Shown here: positions 33,598 to 44,400 of the stretch, in pieces | Layout of the letters: the number at the start of each line of letters is the position of its first letter | Position numbering within the stretch: position 1 is the first letter of the stretch | DNA from: Monodelphis domestica | Lineage: Eukaryota > Chordata > Mammalia > Didelphimorphia > Didelphidae | Direction of reading: 5' to 3' | NCBI RefSeq assembly: GCF_027887165.1 | Contig: NC_077229.1 | Location: forward strand, 112,344,020-112,408,019 | DNA length: 64,000 nt | Notes under the pieces: generated by a model | Seen by the model: the letters and a program-made list of their open reading frames with translations, nothing else | The model's database searches: none | What the model was told of the DNA's origin: nothing | Program-made: the position numbers and the translations under genes

Positions 33598-34397
33598 TGT
33601 AGTTGAGGTGACCCCAGAATGTCTAGGGGTCCAGAAACCACATCAGATGACCGTCTGTCAAGACTGTTGATCCCACAGAACTGGGCGGGACTTCAAGGTC
33701 TTCCCTGCAACCTCCCTTTCTGTCAATAAAGAAAGAGAAGCTTATTTGATCAAGTTCTCAGATCAAATGTATGGGGCAGAGGCAGTACTAGAACCAGGTC
33801 TCTTGTCTTCTGCCCAGGATTCTGCCCCAGCATATCATCTTAAGGATGGTGTGCCTATGGTGCAAATGCAAGTCTATACAGTCTGCTACTTCATAGTATC
33901 TCAGACTTGGAAGGAGCCTCAGTGATCAGTTAATCCAACTCTGGCATGAAAATAAAACCTGCTTCCCAACTTCCTTGACAAGTAGCTTAAACACTTCTAG
34001 TCACGAGGAACTCTGCTTCCCAAGGCTGCCCCTTCTATTTGAGCTAGTCTCAGGAAACTGCCCTTGTTGGACGCCAAATTCTGCATCCTTGAGCTGACCA
34101 TTCACTGTATCTCTTGTCCTAGTTGCTGGGATCATGCAGAAACATTTAATACTCTGGGAAAGAGGCCTCGGATTATTGATAGTCGTTTCTCTGAATGGTT
34201 TCAATACCTGTAGAGCATGATGTGCACCATGATGGAAGGCTAAGGGAAGTGGGTTAGACTGATTTCTGTTGTAGAGGTAAACCCTGGATGAGCAAACTCC
34301 TTTCATTGTCATTCAGTGCTCTCTTTTCAATATATAATGCCAGAGAGTTTCCTAGAGCACTGAGAAGTTTGGTGATGCACAGGGTGGCACTACCAGT
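33598..34397 (-). repeat. MIR-like fragment and CR1/L3 3' end
   Basis: Bases 33890-34150 are antisense CR1/L3 (TCAGACTTGGAAGGAGCCTC, CACTTCTAGTCACGAGGAAC). The open frame at 34001-34312 lies in this and is not a gene. Confidence 0.5.
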
Positions 34398-34556
34398 ATT
34401 TATTTTTTAACCCTTAGTATCAATTATAAGACTGAAGACCAGCAAGGGCTAAGCAGCTGGGGCTAAATGACTTGCCCAAGGTCACACAGCTAGGAAGTAT
34501 TTGAACCTAGTTCCTCCCATTCCTTGCCTGACACTACTATGTTACCTAGCTGTCCC
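34398..34556 (-). mobile_element. WSINE1/WALLSI-type SINE, partial
   Basis: TTTTTTAACCCTTAGTATC, AAGGTCACACAGCTAGGAAG, CCTAGCTGTCCC. Confidence 0.75.
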
Positions 34557-34682
34557 ACCATATATTTTAATAACAGAATGTGAACCTAGGTCTTCTTGGT
34601 TCCAAGGTCAGCTCTCTATCCTCTACTCCAGCCTGTCTCTCCTGAGTTTTGTATTTGATTTCATGCACATGTGTTTGTTTAA

Positions 34683-34935
34683 TAATAACAGCTAGCATTT
34701 ATATAGCCCTTTAAAGTTTGCCAAGTGTTTTGCAAATATCTCTCATTTGGTCTTCATAACTCTGAGAAGGAGGTGCTATCATAATCCTCATTTTTACAGA
34801 TGAGGAAACTGAGACAGCAGAAGTTAAATGATTTACTCAAGGTTATATAGCTAGTGAGTAATCTGAGGCTGAATTTCTACTCAGGTTTCCTAATTACCAT
34901 TCCAGTACTCTTCCCTCCACTATACCACCTAGCTA
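34683..34935 (-). repeat. MIR SINE
   Basis: GCTAGCATTTATATAGCCC, TTTTTACAGATGAGGAAACTG and CACTATACCACCTAGCT. Confidence 0.85.
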
Positions 34936-34967
34936 GCTACATGTATGTGTGTTACTATGTAGATGTA

Positions 34968-35132
34968 AGGGGCACCTGGGTGACTCAGTGGATTGAGAAG
35001 CAGGCCTAAAGACATTCAAATTGTGTGACCCTGGACAAGTCACTTACCCCCCATTGCCTAGCCCTTACCTCTCTCCTGCCTTGGAACTGATACACAGAAT
35101 TGATTCTAAGACAGAAGGTAGGGGTTAAAAAA
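34968..35132 (+). mobile_element. WSINE1/WALLSI-type SINE
   Basis: GGGGCACCTGGGTGACTCAG, a deletion in the B-box region, then TGTGACCCTGGACAAGTCAC and TAAGACAGAAGGTAGGGGTT. Confidence 0.85.
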
Positions 35133-35370
35133 CCACATATGTACATGCAATACATACTCATTCGTATGCACACAGAAAGGAATTGCTAGAGAGAGAAGAC
35201 TGGTAGTAAATGATGTCTAAAATAGTCACCCCAGTGGTCAAGGGTTCTGGTTCCAAACATGCCATTGGAGAACAAAACAGAAGTCTATGTAGACCGATGA
35301 AGGTTAGGAAAGCCTTGTCTGCCTGTCCAAATTGTATAACTGGAGCCTAGATGCTCTATGCCAAGTCTCA

Positions 35371-36060
35371 CACTTCCTCTGAATCCCCTCCCGGCCCCCT
35401 GCAGGACCGAACACCCAGCGGTAACTCCATCAATACAAGTTCCCTCGCCGAGGATTCCCCGCAGGCTCCTCCTCCTCCTCCCTCCAGGCAGGAGCTGGAC
35501 TGGATGATCCGAGGCCCCTCCCCGCTCCGCTCCACTCGGAGGTTCTGCAGTTCCTTCCAATGTAAATAGGGAGAGCCAAATGGAAATGACATCTGCATTA
35601 CCCACACGCTTGGCACCTCGCCTTCACACAGAAACACAGGGACTGACTGTTGTTGCGTGGCGCCAAGTTTGCAGGCTCCAAATCCTGAAAGGCAGCGCTC
35701 GCTCGCTCGGGGGACTGCAGGAGCTCTCAATTAATTTAGCTAATGGAGTGCGGCACCACAGGGACCAATCAGCTCCCAGGAGAAGGGCAGGGAGGGAGCA
35801 GATGTGACAGCAGCAGAAGCCAGCACTTGGCTGGGTAAGGGTAGCTGGCAGGCCAATAGCCACTCACCTCCCCAACTCGGGTACCTCCCAGGCCGACCAG
35901 GCTTGTCTCTGGGCAAACAGACTCACTCCCAGGTCAGTTTATCCACAACTAAGATCAGTGGGTTATCATCGACTGCCTGTGCCATGCTTGGACGTCCTGT
36001 CGGCACCTCAAATCCCGCGGGTCAGAAATAGCCCCCATTCTTTCCCATGAAACCCTGCAC
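35371..36060. promoter_or_regulatory. GC-rich, SINE-free candidate enhancer or promoter
   Basis: The densest CpG cluster in the window. It contains a CCAAT box (GACCAATCAG, about 35762), homeodomain-type AT cores (CAATTAATTTAGCTAATG, about 35729-35746), GGCGCC, and a GCTCGCTCGCTCGG repeat. Young SINEs stop at 35132 and L2 begins near 36075. There is no TATA box at a sensible place. It may be a distal enhancer, or a start site for an unannotated or non-coding transcript. An open frame at 35351-35569 starts after a CCCCCTGCAG acceptor-like site but matches no protein I know. Confidence 0.4.
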
Positions 36061-36074
36061 TCCTCAGAACTTCC

Positions 36075-36735
36075 CCCTTACCACCCAGGGCACCAGCCAG
36101 TGTCGTCTCTGACTCCTCTCTTCCTCACTCCTCAGATGCAGACAGATGCCCCGTCCTCCCTTCTCTCCACTTACAGTTCAGGCCCTTCTCAGTTCCCACC
36201 TGAACTAGTCCAACATCCTGATTGTTCTCCCTACCCTAAATCACTCTCATCCACCCTCCATAGAGCTGCCAACAGGATTTTCCTGAGATATAGGTCTGAC
36301 CACACTCCCCGCTCAGTAATCTCCTTCCCACCCCTTCTGCCCCAAACAAGTACTGACCTACCTATGGTTCGCCCACAGCTGAATCTCTCCTCTCCAGCGC
36401 GCTTTGCCCTGGCTGTCCCCCTTGCCTGGAATGCTCTCCCCAAAAACTTTCCTTAAGTTTTGTTTCAAGCATTATCTCCTAAAGGAAGCTTCTCCTGGTC
36501 CCCATCCCACTCCCCAGCTGCTAGTGTTTTTTCCCTCTAAAGCTCCCTTCAATCTGCTCTGCTTTTATCTTTTTTATACATACCAATTTCTACCTAGATG
36601 TGTGTGTTGTCTTTCCCTTTCTGATGTAGGCTCTGGGAAGGCAGGGATTGTTTTTTGCTTTTTCTTTGTAACTCCGGTACTTAGCACAGTGCCTGGCATA
36701 TGAGCACTTAATAAACTTTTATTGTTTAATTGGTG
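36075..36735 (+). repeat. L2 LINE 3' part
   Basis: GTCTGACCACACTCCCCGCTC, GCTGTCCCCCTTGCCTGGAATG, GGGAAGGCAGGGATTG, CAGTGCCTGGCATATGAGC, TTAATAAACTTTTATTG. The open frames here are L2 sequence. Confidence 0.85.
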
Positions 36736-36739
36736 GTAA

Positions 36740-37340
36740 CCAAGGGCAAGACTTTACATTCATTCCTGTTGAATTTCCTCAGATCAGATTCAGCCCCACG
36801 ATCTAGCCTATCAAAATCCCTTTAGATCCTGACTCCATATTCCACTGTGTTAGTGACCCCCTTCTGCTTCAGGTCATCTGCATATTTCATGAGCATACCA
36901 TGAGCATTTTTATCTGATAATTATTCTGATGACTTATCTGATAATATGCTAATAATTTATCTGATAATAACTATTCCAATAATTGATCTGATATAAATAA
37001 TTATTCCAATAATTTATCTGATAATTATTCCAATAATTGATCTGATATAAATAATTATTCCAATAACTTATCTGATAATAATTATTCCAATCATTTATCT
37101 GATAATAATCATTCAGGGCCTAGGACAGACCCCTGAGGTGCTCCATTGGAGATCTGATATAACATTATTGACACTGAACCATTAACAACTGTCGCCCTTT
37201 GATTCTGCCCAACCAGTTCTGAATCCACCTGATTAGATTATTGTCCACATTTCTTCATATTCTCCATGAGATACTTTATCCAAAGGTTTGCTAACATCGA
37301 GGTTAGGTACTCTGACTATCTCATCAACTCCCTCTATGTC
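36740..37340 (-). repeat. CR1/L3 LINE with internal minisatellite
   Basis: ACCCCTGAGGTGCTCCATTG and GCCCAACCAGTTCTGAATCC are antisense CR1/L3. Confidence 0.6.
36912..37114. repeat. AT-rich minisatellite, about eight units
   Basis: Units of 18-30 bp each beginning ATCTGATA and mostly ending ATTCCAATAATTT, generated inside the CR1/L3 copy. Confidence 0.85.
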
Positions 37341-37624
37341 ATTTTTGTTCTGTCCTTTCCAGTGTAGATAAACATCATAAGAATTTAATAGAAAACCTTG
37401 TTTACTCTTAATCGATCAATATTCCTTAATACTTCAAAAGTGTGTCTTTTCAATTCATTTCAACAAATTTTGATTCAGTGCCTAATTAAAACTATATTAA
37501 TCCTTCGGGATAGCTAATAAAACAAAAAGTCATTCTCTTCTTCTCTACTGATATTTCTTTCCTTCCTTTTCTAACTTCTCTCTACCTCAATCCTGCTCTC
37601 AAGGAGCTAACATTCTTTTCTGAA
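37341..37624. other. Nothing certain
   Basis: AT-rich intergenic sequence, probably old repeat. Confidence 0.35.
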
Positions 37625-38015
37625 CTGTTATTCAATTAACAAGCATTATTTTCTCACCTTTGAAATATGCATAGTCAATCAAAACAAATTCCTGCTTTAG
37701 TCATGTCCAAAATAAATCCTGTATCCTGCACCCTGAGTCTGTCATCTCTTTGTCAAGAAATGGATGGTGTCCTTCCTCTGGAATTCACAGTTGGTTGTTA
37801 AACAGAATTCTTCAGTCTTTCAAAGCTGCTATGAAGTTATTGTAAAAATTGTTTCTCTTGATTTTATTCACTTCATTCTGCATCAGTTCATACAAATCTT
37901 CCCAAATCTCCCTTTCATTTGTATTTCTTATGGGTCAGTAATATTCCATTGCACTCACAAACCATAACTCGTTTAGCCATTTACCAATTAATGGACACCA
38001 GGGCTCACATTCTTA
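37625..38015 (-). mobile_element. Marsupial L1 fragment (ORF2 3' end)
   Basis: TTCATTCTGCATCAGTTCATAC, GTCAGTAATATTCCATTGCAC, TTAATGGACACCAGGGCTC are antisense L1. Confidence 0.7.
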
Positions 38016-38089
38016 ATAGAGATATCATGTAAAAATAGACACATAGAACATATATTTATAAAGTATGTATGTACATACAGAACATACAT

Positions 38090-38870
38090 GAAATGAATAC
38101 AAGATAGTTTTGAGAGGGAAGGTATGAGCAATTAGAGGCACTTGCAGGAAGTGGTTTTGTCAGCAGTCTTGAAAGGTCCTAGGGATTCCAAGAGGCAGAG
38201 ATATTCCAGTGCAAAGATACTGAGATGGAAAATTGGGCATAAGGTATGAAAAACAGCAATTGGCCATACAGGGTATAACGTGAAAGTAGACTGAAAAAGG
38301 TAGAGAGGAGCCAGGTTATGTATGAAGAGTTTTAAATGACAAACTTAAGCATTTAGGTTTGATTCTGGTAGTAAATGGGAACCACTAAATAATCACTTTG
38401 GTGGCCATATATAGAATCTGTAAAACAGATACCTGAGCTAGTGTAAAATTGAGATTTGAACTCTGGACTTCAATCCCCACAAGCCCTTGCTCCACTTCCC
38501 CAAAATGCTTTGTAATCCCATGGAATTCTGAGGTGGGCGAGATCGAGAAGGTATTTAAGCTGATTACAAAGGCTTTTTCTGGCTCTTGGACTTCTGTTTT
38601 GTGGCAGAGGTGGCTCTTTCCATAATGTAGGTGAGGTCTTGTCTAGGCCTCTGGCCTAGGCACAGGTTTTTTCTTATCCTGTATTTTCTTTAATCCTTTA
38701 ATAAACCTCATAGAATATAATACTCCTTGCAGAGAGAAACTAATTTCTACCTGCCTCTACCTGCCTAAATTTTAATCTTTACACTAGGAAGAATGATTAG
38801 GTGACCCAGGCAAGAGGTGATGAGGGCCTGATTTCAGGCAGTGGCTATGTATATGGAGAGAAGAGATGAA
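38090..38870 (+). repeat. Ancient LINE-like repeat split by a solo LTR
   Basis: Left half to 38437 (GAAGAGTTTTAAATGACAAAC, GAACCACTAAATAATCACTTTG) and right half from 38784 (CAAGAGGTGATGAGGGCCTG) join once the LTR is removed. Confidence 0.6.
38442..38783 (+). mobile_element. Solo LTR, ERV family B, 342 bp, copy 1
   Basis: TGTAAAATTGAG start, TTTAAGCTG TATA-like region, CTTTAATAAACCTCATAG poly(A) signal, AATCTTTACA end. A perfect 4-bp target duplication CTAG flanks it, as in gammaretrovirus-like (ERV1) elements. No internal region: a recombination product. Confidence 0.85.
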
Positions 38871-39479
38871 TTAAATTATTATTATAAATTTATTATTTAA
38901 AAATCATGATATGATCATTTCATTCCTCCAAGATGGAGAAATCAGTAAAGAATAAGTGTATACTGATGTGGACAAAAAAGTCATAAATTAATATAGTTAA
39001 ATTAGTTTAGTTAAAAACGTTAGAGAAAAAGACAAGATTAGGTATGTGGGGGTAAATAAGGGTGAAGAATCAAGGCTAAGCAGTGGGATCTAGGCAATCA
39101 TAGAAATAGGTATTCTAATGTTCTAGAATTCTGAAGCAGGAGACTGAGAGAACAAGCGGTATTTTTTGAGAACCAACAAACATTTATTAGGCACCTACTA
39201 TATTCCTGGCACACATGGATATAAAGTCAAAATTAGGAAGGTTCTTGCCCTCAAAAGAAGGAAGAAAACACATTAAAGGATTTACTATTCGCTGAGCACT
39301 TTTATAAATGTGTCATTGAATCCTCATGACAACTCTAGTAAATAAATGCTATTATCCTCACTTTACAATTGCCTGTGGCAAACAAATGTTAAGTGGCTTC
39401 CCCATCTATAAAACTATGAGGATTATTAAAATATATGATCTTAGTTCGAATATATTCAACCTACCTCAACCTTTTTTTT
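38871..39479. other. AT-rich intergenic; MIR-type fragments
   Basis: LINE-like start near 39165 (AACATTTATTAGGCACCTAC) and MIR antisense at about 39275-39415 (TTATCCTCACTTTACAATTG). Confidence 0.45.
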
Positions 39480-39671
39480 TTAAACCCTTACCTTCTATCT
39501 TGGATTCAATACTGTGTTTGGTTCTAAGGCAGAAGAGTGGTAAAGGCTAGGCAATGGAGGTTAAGTGACCTAGGGTCACACAGCTAGGAAGTGTCTGAGG
39601 CAACATTTGAACCCAGGACCTCCCATCTCTGGGCCTGAGTCTCAGTCCACTAAGCCACCCAGCTGCCCCCC
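39480..39671 (-). mobile_element. WSINE1/WALLSI-type SINE
   Basis: AAACCCTTACCTTCTATCTTGG to CACCCAGCTGCCCCCC; target duplication ACCTCAACCTTTTTT. Confidence 0.92.
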
Positions 39672-39680
39672 ACCTCAACC

Positions 39681-39828
39681 TTTTTTTAATTGAAAATTTT
39701 TTATTTAACTAATTGATTTAGAATATATTTCCATGGTTACATGATTCATGTTCTTTCCAATTCCACTGGGTTTTACATGTGTAAAAAAAGATCAAGCCCT
39801 ATTTTGGTATTATTGGTAATTGCCCTCC
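39681..39828 (-). mobile_element. Truncated L1 3' end
   Basis: TTTATTTAACTAATTGATTTAG, CCATGGTTACATGATTCATG and CACTGGGTTTTACATGTG are antisense L1 3' UTR. ACCTCAACCTTT again follows it at 39829. Confidence 0.75.
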
Positions 39829-39840
39829 ACCTCAACCTTT

Positions 39841-41569
39841 TAAATATTCCTTGCCATTGCCTCGTCCTTTTCCTCACCAGTTCCAACAGCTTTCATTACC
39901 AAAACTACACTTAGAATACATTGTAGAAACCAGGTCCCAAGTTCACTTCTTCTCATAGAGCTCAGTGTCCAGTAGGGAGATACAATGAATGCACAGACAA
40001 CTACAAAACAAAATAAAGGAGAGTGTTCTGGGTTCCCTCTCTTGGGTGGGATTGGTCCTTGCCAAAGATCAAGGCGCAGACTCTACTTGAATTATGGATG
40101 ACAGAGCCTAAAATAAATAAGGCCAAAAATAATAGATCTCAGGCTCTGAGCAAATAAAAATGCCAATAAGTACTTTTTAAAATACCGCCATCATTCACCA
40201 TAAAGAAGATTAACAGCTAAGATGTTCCTAGTCATCAGATGATTCACCGACTCCAAAACATTGTTCCAGCACAAACAGAGTGCCTGAGACCTTTAGATTT
40301 ACCTTGAAATGGAGGGAACTTTCAAAGTCTCCTCCAGACTGCGGGAAGCTTGGGATTAATTCCATGCAACAAACTCTACATAGGATTTTCCGTACAGAGG
40401 GCAGACTTTGTTGCACTAAGAATATAAATATTTTTAAATGACACAGTCCTTCCTTTATGGAGCTTACGTTTTGGGGATAGGAACAAAAGAAAAATGTACA
40501 TAATTATTAAACTATTATAAAACTAAGTGTTGGATGTGAGGGAGGGCAAGGAGAGATCTAGGCAAATACCACAGGGAAATTTGAGGAGGAATTTATTTTC
40601 AGGTGGGAGTTCAGGGAAGGAGAGAAACCTCTAAGACAGGTTCATCTTTACTCTGCTGGCCCTGTAACATATGAAGTGCTGAACTCTAACCTCCAAATAA
40701 TGTTAAACTGAGCACTAGGAACTTTTCAAGAAATCAGGTACTGGTCCTTCATCCATCTTAACTTGAAAGGAAGACTAAATTCAATACTAAGCAATACCCA
40801 ACTCAAATGAGCAGGTTAATCCTCTCGATTTCAACTTTCTGTGGGGAGTTAATATGTTGTCATCCTTTTCTTTGTTAACCCCGAGCTTGGATGGTACCCC
40901 AGGGCTTTGTATTGACCGATGGTCTTTTATTTGTTAAGCCCTTGGATGGAAACATATTTTTCTGGCTCGTGCCTTAGAATATAAAAGGCTAACATAATTA
41001 TAACTCAACAACCACCTTAAAGCAGAATTTTTTTAAATTATAAGAATTTAAAGAGGCAGTCAAAAGACTAGAAAACAGGACTGAAATCTGAAACAATAGG
41101 TCCTATTACAAACAACCTAGATCCTTATGATCTTATGAGAAAAAAGCTTTGAGTTTCATATTATGGTCCATTCATTTTAACAGCAATCATCAAGCCTTCC
41201 AAAGCTTCTGTGGATAAAGCCAGTGGACAGGAAATGGGTTCTGACTAAAGATGGAACTGGTCAGGGTGAACCTAAAATGAAAATGACTTCCAGGACTAAG
41301 GCAGAAATAGAATACCATTGACCATCAGTCAAGTTGCCTCATGACACTTGGGGACCAATTAGTACCTTGGAACAAGATTTACTAATGGTAATGCAAGACC
41401 AGCTTGATAATAGAGCAGTAAATTGTCCTGTATGTGTCAAGCATATAAAAATGAAACACCTTAGAGAACACTAAAAGGGATACCCTAAAGTTCCTTATAG
41501 TTGATCTGTCTCCAAGCATTTCTAGGAATACCACAGAGTTCAATAAAAGCTCATTAGATGCTTGTGAGG
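39841..41569. other. Intergenic, LINE-like fragments, no gene
   Basis: LINE-like pieces at about 39940-40030 and 40435-40650 (CCTTTATGGAGCTTACG). Bases 40651-41569 hold nothing I recognise. Confidence 0.45.
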
Positions 41570-41802
41570 ACACACAGGTGGCACAGTGGATAGAGTGCCA
41601 GGCACTCGTGGAGTCAGGAAGAGCTGAGTTAAAATCCAGCCTTGGATGTTTGCTAGCTGTGTGACCCTGTTTGCTTCTATTTCCTCAGCTGTAAAATGAA
41701 CTGGAGAAGGAAATGGCAAACCACTCCAGTATCTATGCCAAAAAAATCCCAGATGGGATCACAAAGAATCAGACATGACTAAAATGACTTAACAATAAGA
41801 TT
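41570..41802 (+). mobile_element. MAR1-type SINE
   Basis: AGGTGGCACAGTGGATAGAG head, TGCTAGCTGTGTGACCCTG, GGAGAAGGAAATGGCAAACC, CAGACATGACTAAAATGAC tail. Confidence 0.88.
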
Positions 41803-42255
41803 CTTGGGACACAGCTTAAAAAAACATAATCCACATCCACGATGATGGTAGATCAGACAGGAAAAACTATTATTAACATATTCTTAAAAGCATATTGATC
41901 AGATCTTCTGGCTCACATGGTTTGGATGAGATGAGACTCTCCAATTCTATTCCCCTCTAGTAAAATGGAAGACTACCAGGACTTACCATCTGCCCTGCAG
42001 TTAAATTTCCTTTTATCTGCTGTTTATCCCAATTAAAGTATGAACTCATGAAAAAAATAATAAATAAACGCATATTGAAGGGAAAGGGTGAGAAAGAATT
42101 TATAATGAGTTTCAGAATTATCTGAGTTAATTTAGGAAAGTTTCATGAAGGATATGGACATTCTCTATGAAGACAAAAAGTATTAAGCATTTAGTATGTA
42201 CCAATCAGTCTTTTAGAAATTATTTGTTCTTTTGTACAATGTTGGAGAAGATATT
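41803..42255. other. Intergenic; LINE-like fragment at its end
   Basis: From about 42165 to 42327 the ancient LINE-like repeat (ATTAAGCATTTAGTATGTACC ... CTGACCTCAAAAGAAGTTTAC) is present and is then interrupted by the retroviral block. Confidence 0.45.
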
Positions 42256-43107
42256 TCACTGGAGATACAAAAACAATATAAAAACTGTCCCTGACCTCAA
42301 AAGAAGTTTACATTCTACAGGGATATATACTGCCACTGCTTTTATCTCTTTGATCTCACTATCTCTAGCTTTACTTTTAGCATCCCATAATTTCTTTCTC
42401 AAATCTTCAATTACTGTATCTTTGTCTTCATATGATCTATGCTCATCATCTAAACAGAAATAAGTTGCTTTTCTCTTTAACTCTTCCAAACTCATCTCTT
42501 CCCAGTCAGGGCAATTGTTCTTAAAAAATTGCTTTATCTTGGGACAGGCATTTTTAACAAATAGGCTTTTGATGAGGGCAATTGTGTCTTCAGCCAACAC
42601 ATCCAGTCCTAAGTTTAATTCTGCAGCATCTGTAATTCTTTCTAGGAAGCTAGTTGGTGTTTCATCTTGTTTCTGCCTTATACTTTCAAATTTTGGCCAT
42701 GCATTTGGGCATTTGGAATGCCTTTTCATTACTTCTATTATTGTTCTCCTTGCTTGTTTCATCCGTCTATAATCAGGGACCAAATTCATATCTATGCCCT
42801 CAAAATCTCTAGGCCATGGGCCTATAGGTGGATTATTTCTGGTCTCTTCAATAAATTGGTTCCTCTCTCTCTTAGTAAATGATTTCTTCATCAGTAAGAA
42901 AAAATCAATGTGGTCCAGGTCAAAGATCTCAATTGCCCTCTGAAATTCCTTTATTACTTTATTGGGTTCATCAAAATAATGAGGAGTTCTAAGCTTAATA
43001 GTTTTTAAATCCTCAGGAGTAAATAACTTCCATGTTCCAGGACCTTGGAGAGCAACCAGGTGCTGAAAAGGAGAATAGAATTTTGCAAGACATACTAACT
43101 GCCAACC
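42256..43107 (-). pseudogene. Endogenous retrovirus gag (capsid region), open frame of 283 codons, incomplete
   Basis: A minus-strand frame is open from just after a TGA at 43108-43110 to a stop at 42256-42258. Its first ATG is at 42889-42891, leaving 211 codons after it. The order of features is that of a gammaretrovirus-like capsid: a Pro/Phe-rich beginning, an N-terminal helical domain, a major-homology-region-like segment (about 42680-42620) with the Gln, Glu, Phe-Leu-Glu-Arg spacing, then a lysine/glutamate-rich helix. Matrix and nucleocapsid (zinc knuckles) are absent. From about 42327 downwards the frame runs into an older LINE-like repeat, so its last 23 or so codons are not retroviral. 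No pol or env was found. It is either a young fragment or a frame kept open by selection; the sequence alone does not decide. Confidence 0.75.
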
Positions 43108-44400
43108 TCACAGACCTTTCTCAACTACCCTGGTCTAGGCCAATTTTTGTAGATTTGACCAATGACTTGCCAACTGAAATAATTATGATTAAAATACTAG
43201 GTAGAACAAGTAATTATAACTAATTAACTATTTATTAAGCTAAGAGAGTCAAGGGAAGGGGATTTGGAAAATCTAATCTTAACCCACAAAAGTCAGTGGA
43301 GGAGCTGATAGGAGCAAGGATAAGGGCCAAAATAGTCTCACAAACTGGAGTCCTCTTTGGGTCTGGCAGAAGTCCCAGGAGGAAGAGCAGCATTGCAGAA
43401 CTACACAGGATCAGGAAGGGAATGATGGTATAACACACACCGTCCACCGGAGTAATATTATCCACTATCTATACCACTTCCTTAAGATGATTTTGATTAA
43501 AGTAAAGTCCAGTCTCCTGGCAGCTTCAAAATCTCCTTCAGAGAATACTAACACCAACAACTTTCTCTATTCCAGAGAAGCCAACTGCTCCCAGAAACTG
43601 TCTGTGTAAACAGTTCCTCAGTTCCTAAGAGTTCTGGAATGTTGGCCTTGCAAGATTTTCTGCTCTGGCTCTGTAGCAAGGAGATAATCCCTATAGTCTC
43701 ATAATACAGGCAAGCAAATAGACTCTCTCTCAGGGCAGGAAGAGGTAACATCTTTGCCTCTCTCTCTGTCTGAGGGAAAGATATGAAGGAGCTCAGTGTT
43801 TTCCTTTCCCAATTTGGGAAACACTATTGAATATCTATTGTGGTTTTTATAGATTGCTTAACTCTGAGAAGACCAAAAAACAAAAACAAAACAAACAAAC
43901 AAACAAACAAACAAAAAACCAACACCTGGTCTTTGGTTTGGACTCTGAGTCTGTTAAGACTTGATTCTTGTTGAGACTCAACCAGCTAGCCTTTGCTATT
44001 TTTTAATTTGAAGGCGAAGTTAAGATTTATAAGGATAATGGTGGTAGTTTTGTTTAGATAGTATAAATTTGGGTTAGTCAGATCAGGAAGGATTAATGTA
44101 GCCTGTGAAATACAGGAGAAGTGATTCCTTATGGAACCAGGGAGTTTATTTGGGTGGATTTAAAATCCCTTAGAATTAGAAATCCTTTATTTAACCTTAT
44201 ATGTTTCAATAAATATTTTATGTTTATAATAAGAGCCTCTTTAGTGTCCTTGATCCTGGCCCTGAAGGGAAGTTCACATTTGAGCTTCACTTCATCACTG
44301 AGGATACTTTTGATTGCACTTATCAAAAGTATCCAAACACTTTTGAACAGTTTTGAACTGTTTTCCATCTATATTTATTTAGCTCGCCATTTTTATTTTT
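43108..44400 (-). mobile_element. ERV-derived flank of the gag fragment, unresolved
   Basis: Together with the gag frame this block interrupts the LINE-like repeat, which stops at about 42327 and resumes near 44400. On the minus strand it has a TATAAAA-like box near 43851 and AATAAA near 43221, so it may hold an LTR and leader, but I could not fix TG/CA ends or a primer-binding site. Open frames at 43235-43465 and 43548-43751 have no recognisable domain. Confidence 0.35.
43878..43916. repeat. (CAAA)n microsatellite
   Basis: Repeated AAAC units over about 40 bp. Confidence 0.9.

Noticed and set aside
35351..35569. Open frame starting after a CCCCCTGCAG acceptor-like site as a coding exon of AGO2 or another gene
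   Set aside because: The translated sequence resembles no part of AGO2 or any protein I know, ends in a stop without a donor, and overlaps long frames on the other strand; GC-rich DNA gives such frames by chance.
36100..36456. 118-aa plus-strand frame at 36.1 kb
   Set aside because: Lies in L2 and follows its consensus.
43235..43465. Hydrophobic minus-strand frame as a retroviral env transmembrane segment
   Set aside because: One hydrophobic stretch only; no fusion peptide, immunosuppressive-type or cysteine motif seen, and its place before gag on the same strand does not fit env.
44129..44368. 79-aa minus-strand frame as a gene
   Set aside because: No known domain and within the unresolved ERV flank.
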